Positions 16,147 to 25,976 of a stretch of DNA of 64,000 nucleotides are shown here, in pieces. Position numbers and translations under genes: made by a program. The DNA comes from Methylotenera mobilis JLW8 (GTDB lineage Bacteria > Pseudomonadota > Gammaproteobacteria > Burkholderiales > Methylophilaceae), in contig NC_012968.1 of assembly GCF_000023705.1 (NCBI RefSeq), positions 1,922,001 to 1,986,000 on the forward strand. The letters are read 5' to 3'. The notes under the pieces were generated by a model. It worked only from the letters and a program-made list of their open reading frames with translations, was not told the DNA's origin and did not search any database. Positions within the stretch are counted from its first letter, which is position 1, and every line of letters begins with the position of its first letter.

Positions 16147-18075
16147 ATGAGTAATGCTGCAACAGATAACACCCCCGCCATCCTGCAAGCCAGGCAAGAA
16201 TTTTTAAGCAATGGCAGCGTGGAGCAAGGGGCGATTGCAGAAGCGATTGAGCGCTCATGGCGACGCTGTCTGGCGAATGGTATTGATACAAACTCGCCGC
16301 AAAGTTTAGAAGTTGTCACAGCACAAGAACTAGCACTGAAACGTGAGAAAAACCAGCAACTACTCAAGCTCGCACAACCTGAGATGGAAACGCTCAACGA
16401 GCAAATTGCCCATACCCGTAATGTAGTAATTCTGACCGATGATGAAGGCGTGATTCTGCATAGCTTAGGCGGCCATCACTTTCTCAATGAAGAACAACGT
16501 ATTGCCTTATCTGCCGGCGCATCATGGAACGAGAACCATAGGGGCACCAACGCGATTGGCACGGTATTGATAGAGCAATCGGCACTCACGGTGCAAGGTG
16601 CTGAGCACTTCATGGCATATCACCATTCACTCAGTTGCTCTGCGGTACCAATTTTCGGAGCAGAGAATCAACTGATTGCCACGTTGGATGTTTCTAACGA
16701 CTTCAATATGTCGCAACAGCACACATTAGCATTGGTCAAGATGTCTGCGCAGATGATTGAGAACCGCTTGTTTATGGCAAGCCACAAAGGCGAGATTGCA
16801 TTGCATTTCCATGCGCGCCCAGAGTTTATCGGCACCCTGTGGGAAGGTGTAGCTATTTTTACAGACAGCGGCCAATTAGTGGCGACTAATCGCAGCGGGC
16901 AATTCCAACTCAGCCTAAACACCAGCAACACCGCATCGCAGCAGGCTATTAACTTCAACAATCTGTTTGACGTGCCATTTGCAAGCTTGCTTAGGCAGGT
17001 TGGAAGCACCGATAAACTCATCGTGCCATTAAGACTCAATAACGGCGCGCGCATTTATGTACAAATGGAGCCGCTGAATAAAAAGCCGCAGATTAGCACC
17101 ACGCCACCCGCTACAGTGAAAAGAACCAGCGCTGCCAATTTAGATTTACTGGATAGTGGCGATGCCAAAATCTCACGCGCGGTGCAACAAATCAAACAAG
17201 TACTGTCGCGCGATATTCCTATTCTGATTCAAGGGGAAACCGGGGTGGGCAAAGAGCTATTTGCACGTGCTATTCACGAAGCCAGTGCGCAGCACAAAGG
17301 CCCTTGGGTGGCAGTCAATTGTGCAGCTTTGCCAGAGGGGTTGATTGAAGCCGAGCTGTTTGGCTATGAAGAAGGTGCCTTTACCGGCGCACGCCGCAAA
17401 GGTAGCCCAGGTAAAATTGAACAGGCTAATGGCGGTACGTTGTTTTTAGATGAAATTGGCGACATGCCGCTTTCATTGCAGGCCAGGTTGCTGAGGGTAC
17501 TGCAAGAGCGCACCGTTACACCATTGGGCAGCACAAAAACCATCCCTGTAAACTTTTCGCTGATTAGTGCAACCAACCTGAAACTGAAAGAAAAAGTAGA
17601 GAGTGGTGAGTTCCGTAGCGACTTGTATTACCGACTCAACGGTCTAAGCGTTGCACTGCCACCCTTGCGCGAACGCTCCGATCTGCAAGCGCTAATTGAT
17701 GTCATTTTAAATATTGAGCAAGCGGGCGCTATAGAAATTACACCAGAAGTACGAGCCATATTCCAAGCGCATACGTGGCCTGGTAACATCCGTCAGCTAC
17801 ATAATGTACTCAGAACGGCTTTAGCATTGGCAGATGGTGCAGCCATTAGCACGCTACACCTCACACAAGACTTTATAGACGAAATGTCGTTAAGCAAACC
17901 AAGTTTGATTGCCAATGTCGCCACAGCCAACCCTGTGGATTTAGACGACCTGACCAATCAGGCCATCAGGCGAGCTATGCAGACAGAAGCCGGTAATGTT
18001 TCTGCTGTAGCACGCCAGCTTGGCATCAGCCGCAACACTCTTTATCGTAAACTGAAGACTATGGGTATCGCCTAG
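16147..18075 (+). CDS. Sigma-54-dependent AcoR-like transcriptional activator
   Basis: Enhancer-binding protein of 642 residues. The N-terminal 310 residues contain a GAF-type sensor (about 80-215). The AAA+ domain (about 335-560) has Walker A GETGVGKE, the sigma-54 contact loop GAFTGA, Walker B LFLDEIGD and the arginine-finger region. A Fis-type helix-turn-helix (GNVSAVARQLGISRNTLYRK) closes the protein. The layout is that of AcoR-type activators, which respond to small carbonyl compounds or alcohols. It has no receiver domain and so is controlled by a ligand. It is divergent from xoxF, which has a sigma-54 promoter and a palindrome between the two genes, so regulation of methanol oxidation is the likely job. 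The leader has only a weak Shine-Dalgarno sequence. Confidence 0.93.
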   Translation: MSNAATDNTPAILQARQEFLSNGSVEQGAIAEAIERSWRRCLANGIDTNSPQSLEVVTAQELALKREKNQQLLKLAQPEMETLNEQIAHTRNVVILTDDEGVILHSLGGHHFLNEEQRIALSAGASWNENHRGTNAIGTVLIEQSALTVQGAEHFMAYHHSLSCSAVPIFGAENQLIATLDVSNDFNMSQQHTLALVKMSAQMIENRLFMASHKGEIALHFHARPEFIGTLWEGVAIFTDSGQLVATNRSGQFQLSLNTSNTASQQAINFNNLFDVPFASLLRQVGSTDKLIVPLRLNNGARIYVQMEPLNKKPQISTTPPATVKRTSAANLDLLDSGDAKISRAVQQIKQVLSRDIPILIQGETGVGKELFARAIHEASAQHKGPWVAVNCAALPEGLIEAELFGYEEGAFTGARRKGSPGKIEQANGGTLFLDEIGDMPLSLQARLLRVLQERTVTPLGSTKTIPVNFSLISATNLKLKEKVESGEFRSDLYYRLNGLSVALPPLRERSDLQALIDVILNIEQAGAIEITPEVRAIFQAHTWPGNIRQLHNVLRTALALADGAAISTLHLTQDFIDEMSLSKPSLIANVATANPVDLDDLTNQAIRRAMQTEAGNVSAVARQLGISRNTLYRKLKTMGIA

Positions 18076-18181
18076 CCAAGGCTCACCTAGGATTTCACTT
18101 CTTGTAGTGAAGGGTTATGCCACAACTAACCCTAGCCAAGCTAGCCGTGTCCAAACTTAAGTAATTACACAGGGACTATTC

Positions 18182-18772
18182 ATGATAGGTATTTTACTGG
18201 CAGCTGGCTTCTCTCGACGCTTTGGCGCTAGCAACAAGCTGTTACAGCCCATGGCAGATGGCCGCCCTATTGCACTTGCTGCAGCAAAAAACCTGATGCA
18301 GGCCGTACCCGATTGTATCGCCGTAGTGCGGCCAGACAACACCGCGCTCGCTACGCTATTGCGACAGGCTGGTGTCAACGTGTTGGCATGCGAAGAAACT
18401 GAGTTGGAAATGGCCGATAGCTTATGCGCCGCCATCCGTCACTCAGCCAACTTTGAGGCCGCCCAACAGGGCTTTGTGATTGCGCTAGCCGATATGCCGT
18501 ATATTCAACCTACTACTATCCGCATGGTTGCGAATAAGTTAAATGATAGAGAGTCTATCGTGATACCTACTTATCATGGGCAACGCGGACACCCAGTTGC
18601 CTTTGCGGCACAATACCGCAGTGAGCTGGAAGCCTTGAAGGGAGATGAAGGCGCTCGCGCTATCGTCAAACGCCATACCAGCGCAATATGCCTGCTGCCA
18701 TGTGAGGATGCAGGCATACTGGCAGATATTGATACGTTACAAGATTTAGAGCGTGAGGAATTTAGAGTATAG
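18182..18772 (+). CDS. MocA-like molybdenum cofactor cytidylyltransferase
   Basis: Nucleotidyltransferase of 196 residues with the MobA/MocA signature LAAGFSRRFGASNK at the N terminus, the metal-binding ALADMPYI motif and the substrate loop GQRGHPVAF. Such enzymes convert molybdopterin-Mo to the cytosine dinucleotide (MCD) form needed by xanthine-oxidase-type enzymes. The gene stands between the sigma-54 regulator (same strand) and xdhC, and the molybdenum hydroxylase subunits follow, which fixes its function in context. AGGGA lies eight bases before the ATG. MobA (guanine form) is a less likely reading because of the neighbours. Confidence 0.88.
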   Translation: MIGILLAAGFSRRFGASNKLLQPMADGRPIALAAAKNLMQAVPDCIAVVRPDNTALATLLRQAGVNVLACEETELEMADSLCAAIRHSANFEAAQQGFVIALADMPYIQPTTIRMVANKLNDRESIVIPTYHGQRGHPVAFAAQYRSELEALKGDEGARAIVKRHTSAICLLPCEDAGILADIDTLQDLEREEFRV

Positions 18773-18840
18773 AGAATAACAACTTAGCAAATTAAAGCGT
18801 GTAGATTTATAAAGATCGAACACGCTAGAAATTTAAAACC

Positions 18841-19818
18841 CTAAGCCGCGCAGCTTACCTCGTTAGCTAATCCAACCGTGGTTTGCTGCGCCCGCACCTG
18901 AATCAACTCAGCCAGAATGGCAACAGCGATTTCTGCCGGTGTTCGACTACCGATACGCAAGCCCACCGGGCCGCGCATAGTGGCGATTTCCGCATCGCTT
19001 AGTTCAAACATACGCATACGCACCCGCCGTTTTTCCTGATTTTTGTGCGAGCCTAGCACACCCACATAAAACGCATCGGACTTGAGCGCTTCAAGCAGAG
19101 CCATATCGTCGAGCTTAGGGTCGTGCGTTACCGCCACTATGGCAGTGTGCGCATCTGGCGCCATATCCAGAACCACATCATCCGGCATGCCATACATCCA
19201 GGTCACGCCATCCACATGCCACTCGTCCCGAATCTCCTGACGCGGTTCACATACCAGCACCTCAAAATCTAAGGCTTGCGCCATACTGGCCAAGGTTGCG
19301 CCGAGCTGATTGGCACCAATAATCAGTAAGCGCCATTGCGGGCCAAAATAAGTGTGAAACCAATCCCCCTCGATGCGTGGTGCACCTTCTGGTAATACTT
19401 CTGTCAGTTTGATTTCGCCAGTACTAATACGGACTGAGCGTTTGGTGAGCTTACGGCCACGCAGGTTTTGTACGATAGGCAGCAACTGTGATGCATGGTT
19501 TAAGGGCTCCACAAAGATCTGCAAACTACCACCGCAGGGGATTCTAAAGCGTTGTGCGTCTTCTCTACTAATGCCGTACTCCATAACACTAGGCTGGTTA
19601 GGTAGCGCCTGGTTACGCGCTTTATCGGCTAAATCATCTTCAATGCAACCACCCGATACCGAGCCAATTAAATGCCCATCATCGCGCACCACTAGTACCG
19701 CACCGGGCAAACGCGGGGCAGAACCCCATGTTTGCACCACGGTAAACAAGTGTGCTTGATGGCCATCGTTTAGCCAATCAAGCGCGCGCTCTAATACTTC
19801 TAAATCAGCAGACTTCAC
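18841..19818 (-). CDS. XdhC-family molybdenum cofactor insertion protein
   Basis: Protein of 325 residues from the chosen start. The N-terminal XdhC domain has TVVQTWGSAPRLPGA and the SVSGGCIEDDL motif with the conserved Cys. The C-terminal Rossmann-like domain has IIGANQLGATLA, AIVAVTHDPKLDD and the closing GLRIGSRTPAEIAVAILAE. Family members bind sulfurated molybdenum cofactor and insert it into hydroxylase subunits. The frame is open to 19887, overlapping the preceding gene by 65 bp; a GTG at 19818, four bases after that gene's stop, gives the usual N terminus KSADLEVLERALDW, so I prefer it. It is the third gene of the molybdenum hydroxylase operon. Confidence 0.9.
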   Translation of the reverse strand: MKSADLEVLERALDWLNDGHQAHLFTVVQTWGSAPRLPGAVLVVRDDGHLIGSVSGGCIEDDLADKARNQALPNQPSVMEYGISREDAQRFRIPCGGSLQIFVEPLNHASQLLPIVQNLRGRKLTKRSVRISTGEIKLTEVLPEGAPRIEGDWFHTYFGPQWRLLIIGANQLGATLASMAQALDFEVLVCEPRQEIRDEWHVDGVTWMYGMPDDVVLDMAPDAHTAIVAVTHDPKLDDMALLEALKSDAFYVGVLGSHKNQEKRRVRMRMFELSDAEIATMRGPVGLRIGSRTPAEIAVAILAELIQVRAQQTTVGLANEVSCAA

Positions 19819-19822
19819 AACA

Positions 19823-22000
19823 CTAAGCCAGTTGGTTGCCAATCGGCAATTGGCGAATACGCTTACCCGTAGCCGCGAAAATAGCATTAGTCACTGCTGG
19901 TGCTACCGGCGGCAAGCCAGGCTCACCAACGCCTCCCATTTTCTCGGTACTTAGCACGATATGTACATCCACCTTAGGCATATCCTTCATGCGCAGCACT
20001 AAATAATCATGGAAGTTAGACTGCTGCACTTTACCTTCCTTAAAGGTAATTTCACTTTGCAGCGCAGCGCCCAAACCAAAAGAAATGGATGACTCCATTT
20101 GCGCTTTCAACGAGTCTGGGTTAACTGCCAAGCCGCAATCAATCGCACAGACCATACGGTGCACTTTTACCACCCCCTCGTTCACCGACACCTCGGCCAC
20201 TTGCGCGACAAAACTGCCAAATGACTCATGCACGGCAATGCCACGGAACATACCTTTAGGCAAAGGCTTACCCCAGTCAGCTTTTTCTGCGGCTAAATTC
20301 AGGGCAGCTAGATGACGTGGATGATCTTTTAACAGCTCGCGGCGATAGTCCAAGGGATCTTTCTTCGCATTATGTGCAAGCTCATCAATCAGGCTTTCCA
20401 TCACAAAAGCTGAATGGCTATGGCCTACAGAGCGCCACCACAGCACAGGGATCGTCGCTTTTACCGTATGCAAGCTCACATGATAGTTAGGGATGCTCTT
20501 GAGATACGGCGAATCGGCAATGCCTTCTACCGAAGTAGCATCCACGCCGTTTTTAATCATAAAGGCTTCAAACGGTGTGCCCAGCATAATAGACTGCCCC
20601 ACCGTCACTTGCTCCCAAGCCACAGGTGAGCCATCTGCATTCACCCCGATTTTAGCTTGATGCAAATACATAGGACGGTAATAACCGCCATGTACATCAT
20701 CCTCACGGCTCCACACTGTTTTCACCGGCACACCTGCAGCTTTGGCCACCTGTACCGCTTCCGACACAAAATCTGCAGCAGGATTAGCGCGACGCCCAAA
20801 ACCACCACCAAGGAACATCGTATGAATTTTGACCTGCTCTGGCTTTAAACCCAATATTTTTGCCGCGGCTTGCTGGTCTGTACTCTGCATCTGCGTACCT
20901 GTCCAAATTTCACAAGCATCTTTATCAATACGTACTGAACAGTTTAACGGTTCCATCGGCGAGTGCGCTAAGTATGGCAATGCGTATTCAGCCTCGATAG
21001 TTTTCGCCGCTTTAGGTAATTCTGCTTTGCTATCCCCTTGTTGCGCCGCGACTAAACCCGGCTTGGTAGCTAACGCTCTGTACTCAGTGAGCATCACGGC
21101 TGAATCTAAATTGGCATTAGCACCTAAGTCCCACTCAACCTTTAACGCATCACGCCCTTGTTTAGCCGCCCAGTAATGATCAGCAATCACTGCCACGCCA
21201 GTTGGCACTTGCACGACATCACGCACACCTTTCACTTGCTTAGCTGCACTGGCATCAAACGATTTAACCGTGCCACCAAATACTGGGGAGCGTGCCACCA
21301 TGGCAGTCATCAGTCCATCAAAATGAATATCCTGACCAAACACCGCAGTACCGTTGATTTTTTCTGGACCGTCTAAGCGCTTAGTCGCTTTACCAATCAC
21401 TTTCCAGTCTTTAGGGTCTTTCAGTACTACGGTTTTAGGTGTTTCTAATTTAGCGGCAATCTCGGTGAGCTCACCGTAGCTCACTTTGCTATCACCGTTA
21501 ATCACAAAACCATTTTCAGTTTTAAGGTTAGCGGCAGGCACGCCTAATTTTTCAGCTGCCGCAGCGATCAACAGCTGACGTGTCAATGCGCCAGCCTGAC
21601 GGTAGCGGTCAAACTCAGACCAAGTGGTAGAAGAACCGCCTGTGATTTGAATACCATACGCCGTATGTACGTAAGCAGGTGCAGCTTCTGCGTGTTCAAC
21701 TTTAATCTTGCTCCAGTCTGCATCCAACTCTTCTGCAATCAGCATAGGTAAGGTTGTCCATATGCTTTGCCCCATCTCGCTGTGGGCAAGCATGACGGTA
21801 ATGGTGTTATCGGTACCTATACGCAAAAAGGCATTAGGCGCTGGCAGTTTTGCCTCAGCGGTGCCTTCAGCCGCTTTTCCTGCGCCAGGCATTAAAAAGC
21901 GTTTAGCTGTAGGGATAGAGAATGCAATCACCAAACCGCCAACTGCAAGTGCAGAAGCTTTCAGGAAAGTGCGTCTTGAGATATTTAAAGGGGAGTTCAT
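19823..22000 (-). CDS. Tat-exported molybdenum hydroxylase large subunit (IorB/aldehyde dehydrogenase type)
   Basis: Molybdopterin-cytosine-dinucleotide-binding subunit of 725 residues from the ATG at 22000. A twin-arginine signal ([11 protein letters not shown]) followed by a hydrophobic stretch sends the folded complex to the periplasm or anchors it there. Motifs of the xanthine-oxidase family are seen: [39 protein letters not shown] and [13 protein letters not shown], whose Glu is the catalytic base. This subtype includes isoquinoline 1-oxidoreductase and membrane aldehyde dehydrogenases; aldehyde oxidation is the more likely role beside xoxF (inference). AAGGAG lies seven bases before ATG 22000. 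No cytochrome c subunit gene follows, unlike some relatives. Confidence 0.9.
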   Translation of the reverse strand: MNSPLNISRRTFLKASALAVGGLVIAFSIPTAKRFLMPGAGKAAEGTAEAKLPAPNAFLRIGTDNTITVMLAHSEMGQSIWTTLPMLIAEELDADWSKIKVEHAEAAPAYVHTAYGIQITGGSSTTWSEFDRYRQAGALTRQLLIAAAAEKLGVPAANLKTENGFVINGDSKVSYGELTEIAAKLETPKTVVLKDPKDWKVIGKATKRLDGPEKINGTAVFGQDIHFDGLMTAMVARSPVFGGTVKSFDASAAKQVKGVRDVVQVPTGVAVIADHYWAAKQGRDALKVEWDLGANANLDSAVMLTEYRALATKPGLVAAQQGDSKAELPKAAKTIEAEYALPYLAHSPMEPLNCSVRIDKDACEIWTGTQMQSTDQQAAAKILGLKPEQVKIHTMFLGGGFGRRANPAADFVSEAVQVAKAAGVPVKTVWSREDDVHGGYYRPMYLHQAKIGVNADGSPVAWEQVTVGQSIMLGTPFEAFMIKNGVDATSVEGIADSPYLKSIPNYHVSLHTVKATIPVLWWRSVGHSHSAFVMESLIDELAHNAKKDPLDYRRELLKDHPRHLAALNLAAEKADWGKPLPKGMFRGIAVHESFGSFVAQVAEVSVNEGVVKVHRMVCAIDCGLAVNPDSLKAQMESSISFGLGAALQSEITFKEGKVQQSNFHDYLVLRMKDMPKVDVHIVLSTEKMGGVGEPGLPPVAPAVTNAIFAATGKRIRQLPIGNQLA

Positions 22001-22011
22001 GTGATGGCTCC

Positions 22012-22470
22012 TTAAACTAGCTTGTTGGCAGCAGCATGAATCGCTGCACGGATACGCGGATAAGTGCCGCAACGACAGATATTACCGCTCATGGCTGCAT
22101 CAATATCGGCATCAGTGGGGGCGTGATTTGTAGTGAGTAAAGCTGTTGCCGCCATAATTTGGCCAGACTGACAATAACCACACTGCACAACATCAATTTC
22201 ACTCCATGCAGCCTGCACCGCTTGGCCCACTTTATCGTTCTGCACATCTTCAATCGTCACGATTTTTTTACCTACCGCCGCAGAGATAGGCGTAATACAT
22301 GAGCGTGTAGGCTGCCCATCTACATGCACAGTGCATGCACCGCACTGCGCCATGCCGCAACCAAATTTGGTACCAGTCATATGCAAAACATCTCTTAATG
22401 CCCATAAAATTGGCATATCATCAGACACGTCCAACTGCTGTTCTTTACCATTGATATTCAAAGTAATCAT
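22012..22470 (-). CDS. [2Fe-2S] small subunit of the molybdenum hydroxylase
   Basis: Electron-transfer subunit of 152 residues. The plant-type ferredoxin domain has Cys in the pattern [16 protein letters not shown] plus SC, and the helical domain holds the second cluster (CGYCQSGQ and [11 protein letters not shown]). It passes electrons from the molybdenum site outward. It has no signal of its own and would be co-exported with the Tat-bearing large subunit encoded 11 bp downstream. The frame opens with GTG at 22479, but ATG 22470 has the better leader (GAGGGTG). First gene of the operon with the large subunit and xdhC. Confidence 0.93.
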   Translation of the reverse strand: MITLNINGKEQQLDVSDDMPILWALRDVLHMTGTKFGCGMAQCGACTVHVDGQPTRSCITPISAAVGKKIVTIEDVQNDKVGQAVQAAWSEIDVVQCGYCQSGQIMAATALLTTNHAPTDADIDAAMSGNICRCGTYPRIRAAIHAAANKLV

Positions 22471-22594
22471 GATGGTCACCCTCTAATCTGTTGTTTTAAT
22501 ATTGATTTTTATAAACTGATGCAAAAACTACCGTTCTAACACTTATAACAATTTATGCAAAAATAGCACTATCGCATACTGTTCGCTATCATTA

Positions 22595-22628
22595 TATGGA
22601 ATAATCTGGAATTGATAATTCCAGATTA
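22595..22628. promoter_or_regulatory. LysR-type operator: 33-bp element with perfect 12-bp dyad
   Basis: TAATCTGGAATT and AATTCCAGATTA are perfect inverted arms around GAT (22602-22628), preceded by another half-site (TATGGAATAAT, from 22595). It ends 16 bp before the LysR ATG in the divergent intergene with the molybdenum hydroxylase. A 33-bp near-copy lies at 60250-60282. Confidence 0.8.
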
Positions 22629-22644
22629 ATGAATTACATAACCC

Positions 22645-23550
22645 ATGCAAAATCAATTAGAAATGCTACGCATATTTAAAGCCGTAGCTGAATCTTCAAA
22701 CTTTAAAGAAGCCTCTATTAGGCTAGGCATCTCACCACAATCTGTCACCCGCGCCATCAAAGAGCTTGAAGAGCGCCTAGGTGAACCATTGTTTTATAGA
22801 AGTACACGTAACACTACCATTACCGAATTTGGTAAGCAAATGGCGCTCAAAAGTGAAGAGGTGCTTGAGCAGGTGGATACATTATTTCAGCTTAATCAGC
22901 ATGCAGATACGCCGCAGGCAATAGAAGGCACGGTAAAGATTACTATGCCAAATACATTTGGCCAGCAATACCTTCTACCAGCACTCACCGCCTTCGCCAA
23001 AGAGTACCCCAACATTCAACTCGATTTAAGATTTTCCAATCTGATTGATAATGTCGTGGCAGACCAAATGGACATAGGCGTGCGTATCGGTTTTTTTAGC
23101 AATAATCGAAACGTTGCTCGGCGCGTGAATGAAATTAAATTTCACATCGTGGGCGCCCCTGCACTCATTGCAAAGACCGGTGCGCCCCAACAAGTGAACG
23201 ACCTATGCACCATGCCCTACACAGGGCTTATCGACCAAAACACAGGCAGAATGTGGTCTTGGACTTTTGCGGACGAACCTGATTGCTTTCCTAGCGCACC
23301 AGCGTTCATCACAGATGACATCAAGGCTGAACTTGCTGCGGTGCTAGCCGGCATCGGTTATGGACAACTCCCTAACTTTATATGTGAGCAATACATTAAA
23401 TCTGGTCAGCTGGTTACCGTGCTAGAAGATCAATCACCCGCCCCTTGGGGTGTTTATGTTTACCGCCCACAGCGTGGCCCGGTTGCAGAACGTGTCCGTG
23501 TGCTATTTGATTATTTGGCTAAAACACTGAGTGAAGTTAATTTCAGCTAG
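22645..23550 (+). CDS. LysR-family regulator divergent from the molybdenum hydroxylase
   Basis: Regulator of 301 residues with an N-terminal winged helix-turn-helix (FKEASIRLGISPQSVTRAIKELEERLGEPLFYR) and a periplasmic-binding-like effector domain (about 90-295). The classical layout, LysR divergent from its target operon with a dyad in between, suggests that it controls the molybdenum hydroxylase and itself. The same dyad element upstream of the alcohol dehydrogenase at 60445 makes it a candidate regulator there too. The effector is unknown; an aldehyde is plausible from the target genes (inference). Confidence 0.9.
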   Translation: MQNQLEMLRIFKAVAESSNFKEASIRLGISPQSVTRAIKELEERLGEPLFYRSTRNTTITEFGKQMALKSEEVLEQVDTLFQLNQHADTPQAIEGTVKITMPNTFGQQYLLPALTAFAKEYPNIQLDLRFSNLIDNVVADQMDIGVRIGFFSNNRNVARRVNEIKFHIVGAPALIAKTGAPQQVNDLCTMPYTGLIDQNTGRMWSWTFADEPDCFPSAPAFITDDIKAELAAVLAGIGYGQLPNFICEQYIKSGQLVTVLEDQSPAPWGVYVYRPQRGPVAERVRVLFDYLAKTLSEVNFS

Positions 23551-23573
23551 GCATATGCCCTCGTACAGTGCAA

Positions 23574-23607
23574 ATACAGTTGGCAGCCACAGTGACTGCC
23601 AACTGTA
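23574..23607. terminator. Hairpin between convergent genes
   Basis: A perfect 13-bp stem ATACAGTTGGCAG/CTGCCAACTGTAT with a 9-nt loop sits between the stop codons of the LysR gene (+) and the dehydrogenase (-). There is no T run, so it is a weak or attenuating bidirectional terminator. Confidence 0.6.
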
Positions 23608-23613
23608 TGCATC

Positions 23614-24213
23614 TTACCAAACGCGATAAGTTTCGCCTGATTGACGACCTTCTACGCTCTTACGGTATGCAAGCGCTACTTTAGCTGCTGGCACAGGGGT
23701 AGTACCAGGCACACCACCACCGTAAATAGCCCATGACTCCTCCAGCACATTCGGGCTCACCGAATTAATGCGACAATCACGACTAAGCTCGACGGCAACG
23801 CCACGAATAAAACCATCTACGGCAGAATTTACTGTTGTAAAGGCTGCACCACCCACATATGGGTCATGGCTCAAGCTACCACTGGTTAAGGTGATAGAGC
23901 CGCCATCGTTCAAAAAGTCTTGACCAACCAGCGTTAAATTCACTTGCCCCATTAACTTCTCATTTAAACCGACACGAAACTCATCCGCCGTCATCTCATT
24001 AAATGAACCCCAATGCACATTACCTGCGGCCGCGATAATGGCATCTACCTTGCCTACTTTGCTAAACAACGCACGCACACTATCTATATTGGTGATATCC
24101 ACTTGGTGCTGACCATGATTTTTACCTGCTTCAATAATTTCATGGCGAGGGGCGAACTCTTGGATGATAGCCTTGCCGATAGTGCCTGATGCGCCTACTA
24201 ATAATACTTTCAT
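23614..24213 (-). CDS. Short-chain dehydrogenase-like protein lacking the YxxxK pair
   Basis: Rossmann-fold protein of 199 residues. The cofactor loop is GASGTIGK, the NAG-like motif appears as AAAGNVH and the Ser-containing strand as LTSGSLS. Where classical enzymes have Tyr-x-x-x-Lys, the sequence reads AAFTTVNSAVDGF, so both catalytic residues are missing. This is a shared trait of a small SDR subgroup annotated as short-chain dehydrogenases with unknown activity. It is divergent from a LysR regulator at 24325, a pairing seen often with this subgroup. Reductase activity should not be assumed. Confidence 0.85.
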   Translation of the reverse strand: MKVLLVGASGTIGKAIIQEFAPRHEIIEAGKNHGQHQVDITNIDSVRALFSKVGKVDAIIAAAGNVHWGSFNEMTADEFRVGLNEKLMGQVNLTLVGQDFLNDGGSITLTSGSLSHDPYVGGAAFTTVNSAVDGFIRGVAVELSRDCRINSVSPNVLEESWAIYGGGVPGTTPVPAAKVALAYRKSVEGRQSGETYRVW

Positions 24214-24324
24214 GATGTCTCCTAATTTTGAAGTGAATCTACGTTACGGATGCCATTCTGAGCGCATTATTAATGACAATAAATACTATAATAGTCAAAA
24301 CATATTTAACCAGGAGTATCAAAT

Positions 24325-25209
24325 ATGGATAGGCTACTAGGCATGGAAGTCTTTGTATCAGCCGTAGAGTTAGGCAGTTTCTCTGCCGCTGCAGAAGTAT
24401 TTAAAATTACACCAGCCATGGTGAGCAAACACATCACTGCATTAGAACAGCGCTTGGGTGCAACTTTATTAGCTAGAACAACTCGTAAACAGAACCTCAC
24501 CGAAATCGGGAAAAACTATTACGATAACTGCAAAAAAATACTAGGCCAGATTAATGATGCAGAAGCAGGTGCCGAGGCGATGGGCAGCAATCCCAGAGGG
24601 CATCTCAAGGTGAATGCCTCTATATGGTTTGGCTCACTCACACTAACGCCGTTAGTTTGTGATTACCTAAATCAATACCCTGAGGTCAATATCTCCTTAT
24701 CACTCACCGACCGTTATGTAGACTTGGTAGAAGAAGGATTTGATGTAGCGATTCGTATTGGCGAACTGAAAGACTCTACGCTCATCGCCAGAAAGCTATC
24801 AATGTTTGAAGTAGCCATTTGTGCCTCTCCAAATTACCTAGCCAAGGCTGGAACGCCAACAACACCAGATGAGCTGATAAAACACCAATGTTTAGGCTTT
24901 ACCAACTGGCATCATCAAGGAGGCTGGCAGCTCATACAAAAACAATTGGGGGCTAAGTTTGAACAAGTGCCAAGATTTGAGTCTGATAACGGACAGGCAT
25001 TATTAACTGCCGCAGTAAAAGGGATAGGCATTATTATGATGCCCAAGGAACTGATGAGAAAAGATATTGAATCTGGCCACTTAGTTGAGCTGATGCACGA
25101 CTATCTACCACCGGCGCGCCCCATCCACGCGGTATATCCGAGCGAGCGGCAGTTAGCACCTAAACTGACGTCTTTTGTTGAGTTTTTACGCAACAATCTA
25201 CATTTGTAA
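24325..25209 (+). CDS. LysR-family regulator divergent from the SDR-like gene
   Basis: Regulator of 294 residues of the DsdC/CrgA-like branch. The winged helix is FSAAAEVFKITPAMVSKHITALEQRLGATLLAR, and the effector domain carries the usual DRYVDLVEEGFDVAIRIGEL motif. AGGAG lies nine bases before ATG, and a perfect -10 TATAAT is at 24287-24292. It probably controls the divergent dehydrogenase-like gene, and perhaps the dehydrogenase downstream at 25281. The inducer is unknown. Confidence 0.9.
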   Translation: MDRLLGMEVFVSAVELGSFSAAAEVFKITPAMVSKHITALEQRLGATLLARTTRKQNLTEIGKNYYDNCKKILGQINDAEAGAEAMGSNPRGHLKVNASIWFGSLTLTPLVCDYLNQYPEVNISLSLTDRYVDLVEEGFDVAIRIGELKDSTLIARKLSMFEVAICASPNYLAKAGTPTTPDELIKHQCLGFTNWHHQGGWQLIQKQLGAKFEQVPRFESDNGQALLTAAVKGIGIIMMPKELMRKDIESGHLVELMHDYLPPARPIHAVYPSERQLAPKLTSFVEFLRNNLHL

Positions 25210-25280
25210 ATGATGGAATCTAAAATCCAGAAAATCCATTAAATTACTTTACTCATCACATGAGTAAACAGGAGTTATTG

Positions 25281-25976
25281 ATGTCAGAAAATTATCAGGT
25301 ACTCATCACCGGCGCCAACCGTGGCTTAGGTTTAGAATTTACCAAGCAATATGCAAAAGATGGCTGGCGGGTACTGGCCTGTTGCCGTGTGCCAAAGCAG
25401 GCAAGCGCTTTACAAGAATTGGCAAACACATATAGCAACATCCAAATATTCACATTAGATGTTGCTGATTTTGCACAAGTTGATGCACTAGCCCAGCAGT
25501 TAAAAGATGAGAAAATTGACGTGCTGATTAATAACGCGGGCATTTACCCAGATAGCAGCACCCATCAGATCAATACCGATGACTGGCTGGATGCGTTCAC
25601 CGTGAACAGCATCTCACCATATAAAATAGCCACTGCTTTTACACCACATATTGCAAAAAGCAGTCTTAAAAAAATTGCCACCCTCACCAGCAAAATGGGC
25701 AGCATAGACGATAACACTAGCGGCGGCAGTTATATTTACAGAAGCTCCAAAGCGGCAGCTAATATGGTAATGAAAAGCCTAGCTACAGACCTGCAGCCGC
25801 AAGGAATCTCGGTGGTGATATTGCACCCAGGCTGGGTGCAAACCGATATGGGTGGCAGCAATGCGTTGATTGACACTAAAACCAGCGTTGCAGGCATGCG
25901 ACGCGTGATTGAGTATTTAAAGCTGAGCAACACCGGCTGCTTTATTGCCTATGATGGCCAGTCAATCAACTGGTAA
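25281..25976 (+). CDS. Short-chain dehydrogenase/reductase (CsgA/C-factor-like)
   Basis: NAD(P)-dependent oxidoreductase of 231 residues with an intact TGANRGLG cofactor loop, NNAG (INNAGIYPDS), catalytic Ser in TLTSKMGS and Tyr-x-x-x-Lys (YIYRSSKAA). It resembles the C-factor subgroup of cytosolic SDRs; the substrate is not predictable. I chose the ATG at 25281, with CAGGAG eight bases before it, over the ATG at 25260. It lies 71 bp after the LysR gene on the same strand, so co-transcription is possible. Confidence 0.88.
   Translation: MSENYQVLITGANRGLGLEFTKQYAKDGWRVLACCRVPKQASALQELANTYSNIQIFTLDVADFAQVDALAQQLKDEKIDVLINNAGIYPDSSTHQINTDDWLDAFTVNSISPYKIATAFTPHIAKSSLKKIATLTSKMGSIDDNTSGGSYIYRSSKAAANMVMKSLATDLQPQGISVVILHPGWVQTDMGGSNALIDTKTSVAGMRRVIEYLKLSNTGCFIAYDGQSINW

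Noticed and set aside
16668-17054. Minus-strand frame of 128 codons opposite the sigma-54 activator
   Set aside because: Lies wholly inside a conserved AAA+ regulator gene; Ser/Cys-rich composition of a shadow frame.
19373-19759. Plus-strand frame of 128 codons opposite xdhC
   Set aside because: Antisense shadow of a well-supported gene; no domain and no start signal.
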